Assembly (NCBI GenBank): GCA_015265235.1
Contig: JABZYJ010000107.1
Coordinates: 1-6,479 of the forward strand
From: Selenomonas sp.
GTDB taxonomy: Bacteria; Bacillota; Negativicutes; Selenomonadales; Selenomonadaceae
Direction: 5' to 3'
DNA length: 6,479 bases
The position numbers were made by a program, and so were the translations under genes. This document shows positions 5,377 to 6,479 of this stretch, in pieces (position 1 is the stretch's first letter; every line of letters begins with the position of its first letter). Below the pieces are notes generated by a model. That model was not told the DNA's origin. It saw nothing but the letters and a program-made list of their open reading frames with translations, and searched no databases.

Positions 5377-5894
5377 TGGAGGAGTCGATTGTGCCCGTTG
5401 CGCCTGTGACGGTGCTCGGCATCGGCAATATCATTCTGCGCGACGAGGGGTTCGGCGTGCGTGCGATGGAGTATCTGGAGCGGCACTGGGCGTTCTCCGA
5501 GGATGAGGTGCGCCTGCTCGATGGCGGGACGCTCGGTCCTGAGCTGCTGCACTTCGTCACGGGGACGCAGCATCTGCTGATCCTCGACGCGGTCTCGGGT
5601 GACGGTGCGCCGGGGACAGCGTACCGCTTTGAGGATGATGCGATTATGGCGCATTTTCAGGAAAAGGTCTCGTCGCATGAGATCGGCATACAGGATGTGC
5701 TCGCGTGGCTGACGGTGACGGATCGGGCGATCCCGAACGTGGTCGTGCTCGGGATGCAGCCCTACGATCTGTCGGCGGGGCTGACGCTGAGCACTGCGAT
5801 GGAGGCGGCGCTGCCCGCGTTCGCCCAGCGTGCGGCAGAGGAGCTGCGTGCGTGGGGCGTTCGGCTCGTGCCGCGTGCCGTACCCAGTGCCTGA
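5376..5894 (+). CDS. hybD: Hydrogenase maturation protease (HybD/HupD/HycI type)
   Basis: This 172-residue endopeptidase removes the C-terminal tail of HydB after nickel insertion, locking the active site closed. The N-terminus VLGIGNIILRDEGFGV is the family signature. Glu24, Asp71 (LILDAV) and His101 (VSSHEIG) match the nickel-sensing residues Glu16, Asp62 and His93 of E. coli HybD. LLDGGTLGPELL at 48-59 and VLGMQP at 124-129 are also typical, and length fits (about 160-175). The ATG at 5376 shares its A with the hypB stop, and a strong AAGGAGGTG at 5362-5370 precedes it by five bases; an in-frame ATG at 5325 lies inside hypB and is rejected. Its presumed substrate is HydB, encoded upstream in the same locus. 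Confidence 0.94.
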   Translation: MEESIVPVAPVTVLGIGNIILRDEGFGVRAMEYLERHWAFSEDEVRLLDGGTLGPELLHFVTGTQHLLILDAVSGDGAPGTAYRFEDDAIMAHFQEKVSSHEIGIQDVLAWLTVTDRAIPNVVVLGMQPYDLSAGLTLSTAMEAALPAFAQRAAEELRAWGVRLVPRAVPSA

Positions 5895-5895
5895 G

Positions 5896-6479
5896 ATGGC
5901 GGACGCGGCATATTCCGCAGTACATACGGAGGGGGGCGCCGCCGAGCGGCGCGCCTTTCGTGTCTCAGGGATTGTGCAGGGGGTGGGCTACCGTCCCTTC
6001 GTCTATCGTCTCGCGGAGGCGTACGCGCTCGGCGGCTGGGTGCTGAATGACAGCGCGGGGGTCGGCATCGAGGCGGAGGGGACGGCAGCCGCACTCGATG
6101 CCTTTGCTGCGGCGCTCAGAGACGAGGCCCCGCGCGCGGCTCTGGTGACGGCGGTGACGTGGCAGGCGATCACGCCTTGCGGGGAGCGGACGTTCCGCAT
6201 CCTGCCGAGCCCCGCGGGGACGCGGGCGGCGACGCTCGTGTCGCCCGATCTCGGCGTCTGTGCGGACTGCCGGCGCGAGATCCTGTCGGCAGGGGATCGG
6301 CGGTACGGCTATGCCTTTACGAACTGTACGAACTGCGGCCCGCGCTACTCGATCATCCGCGGCGTTCCGTACGACCGCCCGCTGACCTCGATGGCGGTGT
6401 TCCCGATGTGTCCCGCCTGTCAGCGCGAGTACGACGATCCGCGCGACCGCCGCTTTCACGCGCAGCCAAATGCGTGCGC
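5896..6479 (+). CDS. hypF: Carbamoyltransferase HypF, 5' part (cut by window end)
   Basis: HypF makes the cyanide ligands of the active-site iron by transferring a carbamoyl group to HypE. Only the first 194 codons are present; the full family protein is about 750 residues. An acylphosphatase-like domain spans about 20-105, with VSGIVQGVGYRPF carrying catalytic Arg33 and WVLND carrying Asn51. Two zinc-finger-like repeats follow: Cys122/Cys125 with Cys144/Cys147, then Cys172/Cys175 with Cys194, each with 18 residues between the pairs. The eighth cysteine would lie just beyond the edge. The YrdC-like and Kae1-like domains would lie downstream. The ATG at 5896 starts one base after the protease stop. 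No good Shine-Dalgarno precedes it, so coupling is likely. A GGAGGGGGG at 5930-5938 has no in-frame start after it at usable distance. Confidence 0.95.
   Translation, partial: MADAAYSAVHTEGGAAERRAFRVSGIVQGVGYRPFVYRLAEAYALGGWVLNDSAGVGIEAEGTAAALDAFAAALRDEAPRAALVTAVTWQAITPCGERTFRILPSPAGTRAATLVSPDLGVCADCRREILSAGDRRYGYAFTNCTNCGPRYSIIRGVPYDRPLTSMAVFPMCPACQREYDDPRDRRFHAQPNAC

Overview
The window holds most of a [NiFe]-hydrogenase locus, with every gene on the + strand. In order it carries the small subunit (hydA), large subunit (hydB), membrane cytochrome b (hydC), a 226-base gap with a structured repeat, an 80-residue Cys/His protein, hypA, hypB, the large-subunit maturation protease (hybD/hupD type), and the first 194 codons of hypF, which runs off the right edge. 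The DNA is GC-rich and codons mostly end in C or G; only about the first 60 bases are AT-rich. The genes look like those of an anaerobic, quinone-using bacterium. The overall feel is of a diderm Firmicute of the Selenomonas/Negativicutes type, but that placement is an inference from general resemblance and was not tested.

Layout: 1-195 is an upstream leader with no convincing gene. Bases 196-3891 encode the enzyme. HydA carries a twin-arginine export signal, three Fe-S cluster sites and a C-terminal anchor helix. HydB holds the NiFe active site. HydC is a four-helix di-haem cytochrome b that would pass electrons from H2 to the quinone pool. hydA and hydB overlap by ATGA, and hydC follows 13 bases after hydB. 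Bases 3892-4117 contain a 104-base repeat-like element with terminal inverted repeats, three internal hairpins and a competing alternative stem, flanked by a 10-base direct repeat. Bases 4118-6479 encode maturation proteins in a tight run, with gaps or overlaps of 1-4 bases.

How they work together: HypF (with HypE, HypC and HypD, not in this window) makes and delivers the Fe(CN)2CO unit. HypA and HypB insert nickel. The HybD-type protease then trims the HydB C-terminus after His613. The folded HydA-HydB dimer is exported by Tat and docks on HydC. The small-subunit proximal cluster has the standard motif without the extra cysteines of oxygen-tolerant enzymes, so an oxygen-sensitive uptake enzyme is expected.

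The most interesting point is that HypB lacks its N-terminal CxxCGC nickel site, while a separate gene just upstream of hypA encodes a small protein beginning MCKECGCG, fused to what looks like a heavy-metal-associated (HMA-like) fold that has lost its own CxxC. This looks like the HypB nickel site split off into a stand-alone carrier. The second is the switch-like repeat between the structural and maturation genes.
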